From positions 62,001 to 126,000 of the forward strand of contig JANQQI010000113.1 of NCBI GenBank assembly GCA_028285085.1: a stretch of DNA of 64,000 bases, read 5' to 3'. The position numbers and the translations under genes are program-made. The notes under the pieces were generated by a model that did no database searches, was not told the origin of the DNA, and worked only from the letters and a program-made list of their open reading frames with translations. The stretch comes from Saprospiraceae bacterium (lineage in GTDB: Bacteria > Bacteroidota > Bacteroidia > Chitinophagales > Saprospiraceae). Shown piece by piece: positions 25,356-33,373 of this stretch (positions are counted from its first letter, which is position 1; each line of letters opens with the position of its first letter).

Positions 25356-26194
25356 GCCGAACTTACGGTGTTCAGACTTACGCTATGCTCTGATTCGAGA
25401 ATACTTTCACGTACATCCATCATTTGCTCTTCTTTGATTTCAGCGGCCTGGTGTGCATCATTATGTCGATAGATGTCCCATTGTCCATTCTTGTACTCCA
25501 ATGCGGATAGATTTTCGATCCAGTCGCCGGAGTTTAGATAGGTCGTCTGTCCTTGTTCGTTTTGGATAATCCGTTTCTGTGGATTGTGAATATGCCCACA
25601 GATCACATAATCGTACTGTTTGCGAATGGCAATTTCGGCGGCGGTTTCTTCAAAATCACTGATAAAAGACACGGCCTTTTTTACATTGTCCTTCACCTTC
25701 TTGGAAAAAGACATACGTGGTCGACCCATTTTTCGCAAACCATAGTTGATCAATACATTTAGCAAAATCAGGAAAGAGTAGCCGTAGCCACCGAGGCGCG
25801 CCAGCCAACGCGAGCATTGAATCGAAGCATCAAACACATCGCCGTGAAAAATCCAGGCTTTACGACCGTCAACTTCAAGCACCAGTTTGTCCAGTAAATG
25901 AAAATTACCGAGCGACAAGCCGGAAAAGCGACGTAAAGCATCATCGTGGTTGCCAGTGATGTAGTAAACGGGAATCCCCGAGGCCGCAATTTTGAGCAAT
26001 TGACGTACCACGCCAATATGCGTTTTGGGAAAATAACGCTTACTAAATTGCCAAATATCGATAATATCGCCGTTAAGGACGAGCATCTTAGGTTTGACAG
26101 ATTTGAGGTAGGTAAGCAATTCGGCGGCGCGGCAGCCGTAAGTTCCGAGATGAAGATCGGAAAGGACTAGAATATCAATTTTTCGTTTGCTCAT
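25352..26194 (-). CDS. Calcineurin-like metallophosphoesterase, PlcP-like (phospholipid remodelling) rather than LpxH
   Basis: 280 residues. Dinuclear-metal motifs: Asp13/His15 ('SDLHLG'), Asp43 ('NGDIID'), Asn82/His83 ('GNHD'), His118 ('FHGDVFD') and His201/His203 ('CGHIH'). The middle and C-terminal patterns ('FDASIQCSRWLARLGGYGYS', 'FEETAAEIA', 'YLNSGDWIENLSALEY') match my recollection of the PlcP clade, phospholipases C that strip phospholipids to diacylglycerol during phosphate shortage, better than LpxH. Convergent and overlapping with btaB by 4 bp. Diacylglycerol is the BtaA substrate, so the neighbourhood supports this role. The alternative is a UDP-2,3-diacylglucosamine hydrolase in lipid A synthesis. 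Confidence 0.72.
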   Translation of the reverse strand: MSKRKIDILVLSDLHLGTYGCRAAELLTYLKSVKPKMLVLNGDIIDIWQFSKRYFPKTHIGVVRQLLKIAASGIPVYYITGNHDDALRRFSGLSLGNFHLLDKLVLEVDGRKAWIFHGDVFDASIQCSRWLARLGGYGYSFLILLNVLINYGLRKMGRPRMSFSKKVKDNVKKAVSFISDFEETAAEIAIRKQYDYVICGHIHNPQKRIIQNEQGQTTYLNSGDWIENLSALEYKNGQWDIYRHNDAHQAAEIKEEQMMDVRESILESEHSVSLNTVSSA

Positions 26195-26427
26195 GAGCTA
26201 GATCGTAAGTAGCGATGGATAAAATGCTACCGTGTTGTGTTTATCCTCTAGCAAGTTAAAGGGAGCGTATTATATGGCTATTATTGGAATATTATGATTG
26301 TGTAAAGAGGAATACTGAATTTCGAATTTAAAGAAGACATTTATTTAAATCAATAGTGTGGTCCTAAGCTTAAAATTGAACCAAATCCCACAAAATCATA
26401 TTCAACAATTTTATACCTCGGCTATTC

Positions 26428-26810
26428 CTAAAACACCAGTTGTTTAGCGAAAAACGCTCGGCAATAATTCAGAATTTCATCACTTACATTTCGTAAGACA
26501 GCCATAATTTCCTCTTCATCTCCAATGGCTTGGGCTGATCGGAAAAACTGTTGTGGTAATGCTCCATTTGGCAGGGAAGCACGGGGCACTGCTCACGGAC
26601 ACGGGCACACACCGTGATCAAAAAATCAAAGTCGATACCTAGATATTCATCGACGTGATTAGAAGTATAATTATTGATATTAATACCGGACTCGGTCATG
26701 ACGGCTACAGCCCGTGGATTGAGGCAGTGCGCTTCCACACCAGCGCTGTAGACTTGAGCAAGGTCATCGGCCCAGATGTTTCAAAAAGCCATTCTACTAT
26801 GTCGTTCAAC
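26428..26810 (-). pseudogene. arsC: Decayed thioredoxin-type arsenate reductase (arsC) remnant
   Basis: Minus-strand translation gives ArsC-like text in pieces. Around 26804-26739, 'RHSRMAF' then a TGA stop then 'NIWADDLAQVYSAG' corresponds to the family's catalytic N-terminus. From 26738 'MEAHCLNPRAVAVMTESGI', 'SNHVDEYL', 'FDFLITVCARVREQCPVLP' match the middle. Near 26537 one base is missing (GATCAGCC where GATCCAGCC would keep frame), and the C-terminus continues in another frame ('AIGDEEEIMAVLRNVSDEI') to a TAG at 26430-26428. The Cys of the CxxxxxCR active-site loop is gone. A premature stop, a frameshift and a lost nucleophile mean it is inactive. The open stretch 26484-26738 is only a fragment. 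Confidence 0.8.
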
Positions 26811-26925
26811 CTAATCAAACTTGAAAACCTCAATCAAATACGTAAATGTTTTGGTACAAATGTTGCAAAACAATTTTAACAACATATACACTAAAACTAA
26901 TAACGATAACTTCAATCTAATTGTA

Positions 26926-27432
26926 ATGGTTAAATTATACTCAAAAAATCCAATTCTACTACTTCCTATTATTTGCATTCTAGTTGTATCTGGTTGTAGC
27001 ACTTCCATCAAACAAATTGGCAAAGCTAACATGTTATCAAACCGAAATATTGATTCAAATAGAGAGTATATACATTTGAAATCATATGCAGGTTCTAGCA
27101 AAAAAGAGATAAAAAAAGCGAAATGTACTACAATTGATGAAGCGATAAATAAAACTGTAAAATCTGTTCCAGGAGGTGAATTTCTGACAAATGTTAATTT
27201 TTATTTAGTGGACGGTAAATACTATATGGTCGAGGGCGATGTCTGGGGACGTAAAGTAGTTGAATTCCGAGGTTTTAAGCTCGGAGATACAGTACAGTGG
27301 AAAACACTAACAGGGACAAAAAAAGGAACGATATCTGGAATGATCGATAGCAATTATTGTATGGTCAAAGAAGAAGGTGCTGGAAAATCTGTTAAGAAAA
27401 AATACGACAAAATCACTAAGGTAGATTACTAA
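26926..27432 (+). CDS. Small lipoprotein, conserved-looking but unrecognised
   Basis: 168 residues from the ATG at 26926. This start gives a clean lipoprotein signal ('ILLLPIICILVVSGCSTS', lipobox Cys24); the ORF is open 35 codons further left, but that part is not signal-like. The mature part has a motif-like core ('TIDEAINKTVKSVPGGEFL', 'YYMVEGDVWGRKVVEFRGF') that resembles lipoproteins scattered through Bacteroidota, then a small beta-rich domain ('LGDTVQWKTLTGTKKGTI', SH3/KOW-like rhythm). Visibly more AT-rich and Lys-rich than its neighbours, and it sits beside the broken arsC, so it may have arrived by transfer. Role unknown. Confidence 0.7.
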   Translation: MVKLYSKNPILLLPIICILVVSGCSTSIKQIGKANMLSNRNIDSNREYIHLKSYAGSSKKEIKKAKCTTIDEAINKTVKSVPGGEFLTNVNFYLVDGKYYMVEGDVWGRKVVEFRGFKLGDTVQWKTLTGTKKGTISGMIDSNYCMVKEEGAGKSVKKKYDKITKVDY

Positions 27433-27452
27433 ATAATAAACCATAGTCCCTA

Positions 27453-27487
27453 GGAAGGCCTTAAAACAAAAATTTTAAGGCACTTCC
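27453..27487. terminator. Bidirectional terminator between convergent genes
   Basis: GGAAGGCCTTAAAA (27453-27466) pairs with TTTTAAGGCACTTCC (27473-27487) through 14 pairs with one bulged base. A/T-rich stem ends serve the plus-strand lipoprotein and the minus-strand VWA gene. Confidence 0.8.
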
Positions 27488-27508
27488 TTTCATAAATTAA
27501 TCATAGAT

Positions 27509-28672
27509 TTAAATCCGCCGCTCCTCCCGAAAGCCATCTTTATCGACAATATAAGTTCGGCCACCAATTTTGATGGATTCGCCTTCGTTGAGTTCGATGA
27601 GGTTATACAAATCCTGCTCCATGAGATGAATCGAGCCACCCGTCGACCGGGCGATGTTGAGATATTCCACATTGATACCAGTCTCCTCGCTCACCCCACA
27701 GAGGATAATCTTAACCGGCTTTTTGATTTGCTCCAACAGAGCCATATCCCGCACTGGTGAAAAATTATCGGCAATCAGGATCAGATGCTCACAATCTTCG
27801 CAAATGGAGACCCCGTGCAAGACGGCCTCCAGATCATTTTCCTGACCGTCGCCACCGTGGCCGCTGCGCATGCAGCGGAGCGCCAGGGATTCAATCACCG
27901 AATAATCCTTCGAACGAATTTCGTACAAACCTCCAGTGTGCCCAATTTCTTTGCGGTCATCCGGGAGGGTATTCCCATCGTTGAAAAAGACATATTGCTT
28001 AATGCGATCCTCAATCGCGTTGAGCTTTAGCCATAGGATAAGTTGCGCGGCATAAGGCGACATGCTACCCGTCAAATCGGTCACAACCAGCATATTGACC
28101 CAATCGTTACGATCAAAGACATCACTAACCACAAAATCTGTGAATTGAGTATCAACGGATTCGCCCGTTTCTATTTTTTCAAAATAACTCATTGCCTCCT
28201 GTAGCAGGGTGATCCCTGCGTGTGGTTCCACCGTAATCACAAATCCGTGAAACAGTTGCCGGGCTTCGCGCGCATTGCGACAAGCTGTCTGGCGATACAA
28301 TCGCCACTTGATGTTGGCATCATCCAGAACTTGAGGGAGTGCTTTACTCAGTTCTTCGATCCGGCCGCGATTCAAAACATCATGATTCAATCCACGCGGA
28401 TAAGCGGAATAGTACAAATCAACGGACACAATTTTCTGCTCATTGATCAGATTGCGGGCTTCCACCGATTGCAAATACCGACTGCCGAAATCGACGTACA
28501 AGGTGATTTGAAAATGTCGAGAAGTATCCGAAGAATGACGATTGGCTTGGTATTGATCAACATCCTGGCGATCGATGGAACGCCAAACGTCTTGAATAGA
28601 TACCGACTGGGCGGTTAAAACAGATATGCTGCTAATCAGGGTAAAAAATAAGGTGCAGAAGATTGTTTTCAT
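27509..28672 (-). CDS. Secreted von Willebrand factor A domain protein
   Basis: 387 residues from the ATG at 28672, which directly precedes a signal peptide ('MKTIFCTLFFTLISSISVLT'); a longer frame to 28711 is less likely. After an N-terminal beta-rich region, a VWA-like domain starts near 'WVNMLVVTDLTGSMSPYAA', with a DxTGS form of the metal-ion site. 'GHGGDGQENDLEAVLHG' and 'HLILIADNFSPVRDM' supply the later metal-site loops and strands. VWA folds bind protein partners through a metal ion. Expected to be periplasmic or secreted; no sorting domain is seen. It lies alone between a lipoprotein and an antiporter. Partner unknown. Confidence 0.78.
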   Translation of the reverse strand: MKTIFCTLFFTLISSISVLTAQSVSIQDVWRSIDRQDVDQYQANRHSSDTSRHFQITLYVDFGSRYLQSVEARNLINEQKIVSVDLYYSAYPRGLNHDVLNRGRIEELSKALPQVLDDANIKWRLYRQTACRNAREARQLFHGFVITVEPHAGITLLQEAMSYFEKIETGESVDTQFTDFVVSDVFDRNDWVNMLVVTDLTGSMSPYAAQLILWLKLNAIEDRIKQYVFFNDGNTLPDDRKEIGHTGGLYEIRSKDYSVIESLALRCMRSGHGGDGQENDLEAVLHGVSICEDCEHLILIADNFSPVRDMALLEQIKKPVKIILCGVSEETGINVEYLNIARSTGGSIHLMEQDLYNLIELNEGESIKIGGRTYIVDKDGFREERRI

Positions 28673-28899
28673 AGAATTGATCGTAGATGATTTGAAATAT
28701 ACAAAACACAAACATGGCTTGAAAATAGACGTGTAATTTTAACCCTACTGGTGCTCTGACTATTTTTTGACAAGCGGTATAACTTTTTAAAGATAACGGA
28801 GATTACACGATAAAATCACTTTAATTTGACTAGTCTAACGAGTCGACCGACAGACAATGATTTTGTGACTTGTGAACTGTGATGAAGTCAAAAAAAACG

Positions 28900-28907
28900 T
28901 ACATTTG
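28900..28907 (+). promoter_or_regulatory. -7 box (TACATTTG) of the Ca/Na antiporter gene
   Basis: TACATTTG, followed by a small GCACC/GGTGC hairpin, lies between the two candidate start codons 28879 and 28963. A promoter here means that only the start at 28963 can be used. Confidence 0.6.
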
Positions 28908-28962
28908 CACCGCTTTGGTGCAACCTCTGCCCAAATGGGCACAAAACTGCAAGCATTATCGT

Positions 28963-29880
28963 ATGGAGTTATTGACCAATCTGGGGCTTTTTATCGTTAG
29001 TCTAACGGTGTTGCTGAAGGCAGCAGACTGGTTCATTGATTCCGCCGAGGATATTGGCTTATCGCTAGGCATCTCTCCTTTCATCATTGGGGTTACAATC
29101 GTTGCCTTTGGGACTTCACTCCCAGAGCTCGCCACCTCAGTAGCCGGGGTGCTTAAAGGAGAAGCAACCATCGTAGTCAGTAACGTCATTGGTTCAAATA
29201 TTACCAATATTGCCTTAGTATTGGGCTTAGTCGTCGTCGTGGTCAAGCAGATCAAGCTACACGATGGCATCTGGCAAATCGATATGCCCTATCTGCTGGG
29301 GTCTTCATTTTTGCTTTGGTTTGTGCTTTCGGATCAACAAGTGACCTTGTTTGAGGCCCTTTTATTCATTGCCGGTTTGGTTATTTTCTTGGTCTATTCA
29401 CTGCAATCAGATGATTCCGAACCTTCGGAGTATCGCAAGAAAGCATCCTGGAAAAGTTATGTAGGTCTGGTGCTTGGAGGCGTTTTGGTGTGGTTAGGTG
29501 CTGATTTCACTATCCAGGCGATTACCAAGATGTCTTCGCTGATGGGCATCGAATCCGAAGTGATCGCTTTGACTTTGGTTGCTTTGGGGACCTCCTTGCC
29601 CGAGGTCATCGTTAGTCTTAATGCCGCTCGAAAAGGCAAGACCTCCATTGCCGTAGGAAATGTACTCGGGTCCAATATTTTCAATACCTATGCGGTAATC
29701 AGTATTCCGTCGTTTTTTGGTACTCTGGAAATTTCAGAGCAAATTTTGGCCTTTAGTTTACCCTTGATGGTCGTCATGACCATTCTTTTTGCCGTGATGA
29801 CGCTATCCAGGAATATATCGCGCTGGGAAGGCCTCCTTCTTTTGATGTTTTATATGTTCTTTATAGTAGAACTATTTTAG
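28963..29880 (+). CDS. Calcium/sodium antiporter (CaCA family, YrbG-like)
   Basis: 305 residues from the ATG at 28963 ('MELLTNLGLFIVSLTVLL'). The upstream extension to 28879 is not membrane-like and contains the promoter box. About 10 membrane segments are arranged as two inverted halves. Each half carries the alpha-repeat ion site: 'GTSLPELATSVAG' in the first, with 'SNVIGSNITNIALVLGL' after it, and 'GTSLPEVIVSLNAA' in the second, with 'GNVLGSNIFNTYAVI'. Both acidic residues needed for ion exchange are present. It exchanges cytoplasmic Ca2+ for Na+ (or H+) across the inner membrane. Length is normal; the gene is monocistronic. Confidence 0.92.
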   Translation: MELLTNLGLFIVSLTVLLKAADWFIDSAEDIGLSLGISPFIIGVTIVAFGTSLPELATSVAGVLKGEATIVVSNVIGSNITNIALVLGLVVVVVKQIKLHDGIWQIDMPYLLGSSFLLWFVLSDQQVTLFEALLFIAGLVIFLVYSLQSDDSEPSEYRKKASWKSYVGLVLGGVLVWLGADFTIQAITKMSSLMGIESEVIALTLVALGTSLPEVIVSLNAARKGKTSIAVGNVLGSNIFNTYAVISIPSFFGTLEISEQILAFSLPLMVVMTILFAVMTLSRNISRWEGLLLLMFYMFFIVELF

Positions 29881-30114
29881 ATAATTTCGATTACAGTTAG
29901 AATATATTTTTAAAATAAAAATGTACTTCTTCTCTCCAAAGGTGTGACCGAAAGCCCGTGAACTGCGTATATTTATTGGGTATTATATCCTACCGACCTC
30001 AAAGACATTAAACAGCCTTTACACACAATTAACACGTTTCTCACTTCTGAGTAAACTGTGGCTAATATTTTTGTCGACTGTATATATTTTGATCATCATA
30101 AAAAGCAAATTACT

Positions 30115-31248
30115 ATGAAATTATTTTTACGCAACTTTGCCCTGATTATAGGGGTTCTTAGCTTTTCTTCATCCTATAGTTTTGCTAACCTCATCATCTC
30201 CCAATACTATGAAGGTACCAGCAATAACAAGTGGATTGAAATCACCAACGTAGGAAATAGCACAATTACTTTGGATGGTTTCTTCTTAGCATTGTTCTCA
30301 AATTCACGGGCAGACGATCCAGGAAATTCAACGCCTAATAGCACATTTGCTTTGTCTGGCACATTAGCGGCAGGTAGTTCTCTATTGTTTCAAAATAGTC
30401 AAGCCAATATCCCTAGCTACGCTGCGGGGACAAATACTGGTGTTTGCGGTTTCAACGGTGATGATTTAGTCATTATTACCACTTCAACAAGTGGTACGGG
30501 TACAGCTTGGAATAATCGTACCGACGTCGTTGGAAATGGTACTAGCTGGGGAGGTAATACCTCTTTCTATCGCAATCCAGATATCCTGGCTCCAAGCACA
30601 ACCTTCAGCGAGTCCGACTGGACTGAAGTATCAAATACCACTGTCGATAATGCAATGGCTGGCACTAGCGAAAGACTAGGTGAGCATGAATCTAATGCCC
30701 CGCTGCCCGTTACACTCGCTAACTTTGATGCTAAGCCAATTGGGAACAGCAAAGTAGCAGTCCAATGGATCACGGCCAGCGAGGAAAACAACGAGTACTT
30801 CAGCGTGGAATACAGTAATGATGGTCGAAACTTCGTCGAAATCGCACAAGTTAACGGTGCAGGTACAACCTTCGAAAGCCAGACTTACGAGTACTTACAC
30901 CAAGAAGCACGTAATGGTCAAAACTACTACCGTTTGCGCCAAGTTGATTTCGATGGTGCCTATAGCTATAGCGATGTACAAGTCGTAGAGATTGCCAGCA
31001 CGATTACGGCTGCGACGATTACGCCTACTGCCGCTCGATCTGAGATTAACCTCAATCTTAGCTCTCCCACTACTTCTAACACTTTAATTTCGATCTTCAA
31101 TATTCAAGGACAAGAGGTATTGAGCACACGCCTTCAGGCTGGTAGCTACAACTTGACGATCCCTGTAGATGGCTTGCAGAATGGTCACTACTTCTTGCGC
31201 CTCAACGATGGCCAGCAGGCTCAAACCTTACGCTTTGTGAAGCTCTAA
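30115..31248 (+). CDS. Secreted lamin-tail-domain protein with T9SS sorting domain
   Basis: 377 residues from the ATG at 30115, directly before a signal peptide ('RNFALIIGVLSFSSSYSFA'); the frame opens at 30058 but the extra 19 residues are not signal-like. An N-terminal lamin tail domain (LTD, about residues 25-185) is marked by 'LIISQYYEGTSNNKWIEI' and 'ITLDGFFLALFS'. A linker-like Ig-type region ('LPVTLANFDAKPI', 'GQNYYRLRQVDFDGAYSYS') follows, then a short type A sorting domain ending 'LRFVKL'. LTDs are Ig-fold modules in secreted bacterial proteins and nucleases; no nuclease motif is seen. It forms a tandem pair with the gene at 31566, which shares the C-terminal half closely. Confidence 0.85.
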   Translation: MKLFLRNFALIIGVLSFSSSYSFANLIISQYYEGTSNNKWIEITNVGNSTITLDGFFLALFSNSRADDPGNSTPNSTFALSGTLAAGSSLLFQNSQANIPSYAAGTNTGVCGFNGDDLVIITTSTSGTGTAWNNRTDVVGNGTSWGGNTSFYRNPDILAPSTTFSESDWTEVSNTTVDNAMAGTSERLGEHESNAPLPVTLANFDAKPIGNSKVAVQWITASEENNEYFSVEYSNDGRNFVEIAQVNGAGTTFESQTYEYLHQEARNGQNYYRLRQVDFDGAYSYSDVQVVEIASTITAATITPTAARSEINLNLSSPTTSNTLISIFNIQGQEVLSTRLQAGSYNLTIPVDGLQNGHYFLRLNDGQQAQTLRFVKL

Positions 31249-31565
31249 TTGGCGTCCAAGCGATACAGGCCTTTAGCATAAAATGCCCGGTTTCTCTAAC
31301 GGAATCGGGCATTTTAACTTCCATTTCATTGATTTTATCCCAAAACCTTTCGATATTGCTTGTTGAAATACCCCAATCTACCGGTCTCGATCGAGAACAG
31401 TCCCAGCTTTATAAACCCACAGTACCACGATACTCACTTAATTTCTTGCACAAATCAATACTTAAAAGCGTTATGCTTCTATGATATGACATTGAGTTTG
31501 TCAAATCCAACTTGATGCCTTTATCTATTTCTAATTTGAAAATACCAAAAACAAATTATTTAACT
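31249..31565 (+). other. Intergenic region between the two lamin-tail genes
   Basis: Carries the terminator at 31280-31315 and then about 250 bases of AT-rich DNA with no recognisable coding or structural signal. The terminator implies that the downstream paralogue has its own promoter here, but no TAnnTTTG box stands out. Confidence 0.4.
31280..31315 (+). terminator. Terminator after the first lamin-tail gene
   Basis: Perfect 10-bp arms AAAATGCCCG (31280-31289) and CGGGCATTTT (31306-31315), loop of 16 nt, with the T-run forming the 3' end of the stem. Confidence 0.8.
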
Positions 31566-32747
31566 ATGAACAGAATTTTATCTACAATTTGCTTGTCGCT
31601 GTTCACGCTCCTGGCCTACGGGCAATCCCTTAACGAGATCATGTACGACCCTGTGGGCGACGATGGTGGAGGTACACCCGGTGAATGGGTGGAGCTATTC
31701 GGTCCAGCGGGTGCAGATATCGGCTGCTATGTGCTCACAGATGGCGACTTTACCATTACGATTCCTTCCGGGACAACGATCCCTAGCGATGGATTTTTCG
31801 TGATCGGTCGTGCAGGAAATGCTAATAGTGGAAATCCTGCAGTGGGTATTTCCGTCGATTTAGATGTAGCCAGCTGTGGCTGTACCTCAGGTAGCAGTCC
31901 TATGGTCTTGACTAATAGCGGTGAATATATTGGTTTATTCGATGATACCGGTGCTTTCGTGGAAGGTGTTATTTGGGAAAGCCCCAGTAGTGGTAACCAA
32001 CCATCCAGCGAAACGACTTTTAACACCGCTGGGCTGTCCGGTTGTCCTAGTTCCGTTGATATTGGCAGTAATGCCGGCTCGTTTGTTTCCGTTGGTTCTG
32101 GCAACAACAATAGCATCGCTAAAGACTTTGATGGTTCAGGAACTTGGGAATACCGCGCGGCAGCTAATGGCACGCCGGGCGAAACTAATGTTTTCCCGTT
32201 GCCAGTCACTTTGATTAGCTTTGATGCAAAAGCTATGAATCAGCAGGAAGTAATGATCAACTGGGGTACGGCTAGCGAAGAGAATAATAATTTCTTTGTC
32301 GTTGAGCATAGCACCAATGGTCGTGAATTTACACCTATCGCACAGCTCTATGGTGCCGGTACAACCTTCGAAACACAGGCTTACGAGTATTTGCACCGCC
32401 ACGCTCGTGTCGGACAGAACTACTACCGTCTGCAGCAAGTCGATTTCGATGGTACAACGACTTACAGCCCTGTGGTAGCGGTCAACATCAATAGTGGTGT
32501 AGCAACGGCGAGCATTCGTCCAACCGTGGCTACCGAGCAAGTGACCCTCATCGCAGAAGCTAGCAATACCAGTGGTACGGTGCTTTTATTGAACCTACAA
32601 GGTCAATTGTTGCGCCAACTGCCATTTGCAGCCGGTCAGCAAAGCATGGATATTCCCGTTGTGGATTTAGCACCGGGACAATATCTGTTGCGCTTGCAAA
32701 ATGGTGACGAATCGCAAGTGCTGCGCTTCGTCAAAGTACAATTTTAA
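31566..32747 (+). CDS. Secreted lamin-tail-domain protein with T9SS sorting domain (paralogue)
   Basis: 393 residues from the ATG at 31566, at the signal peptide ('STICLSLFTLLAYGQS'). The lamin tail domain begins 'LNEIMYDPVGDDGG', with 'GEWVELFGPAGADIGCYVL' and 'TIPSDGFFVIGRAG', and contains a Cys pair ('ASCGCTSG'). From about residue 210 the sequence parallels the upstream gene almost phrase by phrase ('LPVTLISFDAKAM', 'TASEENNNFFVVEHSTNGRE', 'GQNYYRLQQVDFDG'), then ends in a type A sorting domain ('LLRLQNGDESQVLRFVKVQF'). The lamin-tail halves differ far more than the C-terminal halves. Surface-exposed or released; ligand unknown. Confidence 0.85.
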   Translation: MNRILSTICLSLFTLLAYGQSLNEIMYDPVGDDGGGTPGEWVELFGPAGADIGCYVLTDGDFTITIPSGTTIPSDGFFVIGRAGNANSGNPAVGISVDLDVASCGCTSGSSPMVLTNSGEYIGLFDDTGAFVEGVIWESPSSGNQPSSETTFNTAGLSGCPSSVDIGSNAGSFVSVGSGNNNSIAKDFDGSGTWEYRAAANGTPGETNVFPLPVTLISFDAKAMNQQEVMINWGTASEENNNFFVVEHSTNGREFTPIAQLYGAGTTFETQAYEYLHRHARVGQNYYRLQQVDFDGTTTYSPVVAVNINSGVATASIRPTVATEQVTLIAEASNTSGTVLLLNLQGQLLRQLPFAAGQQSMDIPVVDLAPGQYLLRLQNGDESQVLRFVKVQF

Positions 32748-32836
32748 ATCCTGTACCTAATTGATACAAGTTGTAATTCTTAACCTTTCTATACACTAAA
32801 TAGCAACTTGTAAAATATAAATAATCGCATCAGCAG

Positions 32837-32873
32837 ACATCCTCGGCCGCTACCTGGCGCCGGGGATGTTTGG
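32837..32873 (+). terminator. Terminator after the second lamin-tail gene
   Basis: ACATCCTCGG (32837-32846) pairs with CCGGGGATGT (32860-32869), ten pairs with one G-T, loop of 13 nt, followed by TTGG. Confidence 0.65.
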
Positions 32874-32937
32874 TTTATGAGAAGTCGTAAGACGGCAAAA
32901 AGCAAACATCAAAGCCATAATTCCGCCTGAAACACCT

Positions 32938-32945
32938 TACCTTTG
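32938..32945 (+). promoter_or_regulatory. -7 box (TACCTTTG) upstream of ybaB
   Basis: TACCTTTG fits the Bacteroidota -7 consensus and gives a leader of about 65 nt before the ATG at 33015. No clear -33 element at the ideal spacing. Confidence 0.5.
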
Positions 32946-33014
32946 CGGCGATCAAATAGAATGTCGTGAGATCAATCTGCGGCATCCGGTGTTTCACCAT
33001 TAAAACCCTATGCT

Positions 33015-33320
33015 ATGTTTGGAGACATGGAAGAAGTACAAAAGCAGATGCGAGAGCAGCTCGCCACTATTCAGGTAGAAGCCGAAGCCGGTGATGGCGC
33101 CGTTATTGTTCACGCCAACGGCAATCGAGAAATCACCAATATTTCGATTAATAAATCGGCCCTTGACTGGGAGGATAGCGAACAAGTGGAAGATCTGGTG
33201 ATGGTGGCCGTCAATCGAGCCATTGCGAAGGCCGCTGAGCAGGAAGCCCTGGCGAGCCAGGAAATGATTAAAAATATGCTGCCTCCGGGCATGGGCGGAT
33301 TGGGGAATCTGTTCGGGTAA
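33015..33320 (+). CDS. YbaB/EbfC family nucleoid-associated protein
   Basis: 101 residues, typical of the family. An N-terminal helix begins 'MFGDMEEVQKQMREQLATI'; the central sheet has 'VIVHANGNREITNISI'; a C-terminal helix runs through 'EDLVMVAVNRAIAKAAEQ', ending in the Gly/Met-rich tail 'MLPPGMGGLGNLFG'. The family forms a tweezer-shaped dimer that binds DNA. It is often next to dnaX-recR, but here it sits between two T9SS genes and has its own promoter, so context adds nothing about its role. Confidence 0.9.
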   Translation: MFGDMEEVQKQMREQLATIQVEAEAGDGAVIVHANGNREITNISINKSALDWEDSEQVEDLVMVAVNRAIAKAAEQEALASQEMIKNMLPPGMGGLGNLFG

Positions 33321-33373
33321 AATATTGCAGATTAAAAAGCGTTTGATACAAGAGCTTTTCAACTTTTGTTTTT

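Noticed and set aside
25352-26194. Calling the metallophosphoesterase LpxH
   Set aside because: Core metal motifs are shared, but the HGDVFD, FEE and NSGDWIE patterns and the bta neighbourhood fit PlcP better; kept as an alternative.
26484-26738. An 84-residue open frame that could be called a gene
   Set aside because: It is only the middle third of a broken arsC; homology continues before its ATG through a stop and after its end in another frame.
28879-28962. Longer start for the Ca/Na antiporter
   Set aside because: The stretch contains the TACATTTG promoter box and a hairpin, and its translation is not membrane-like.
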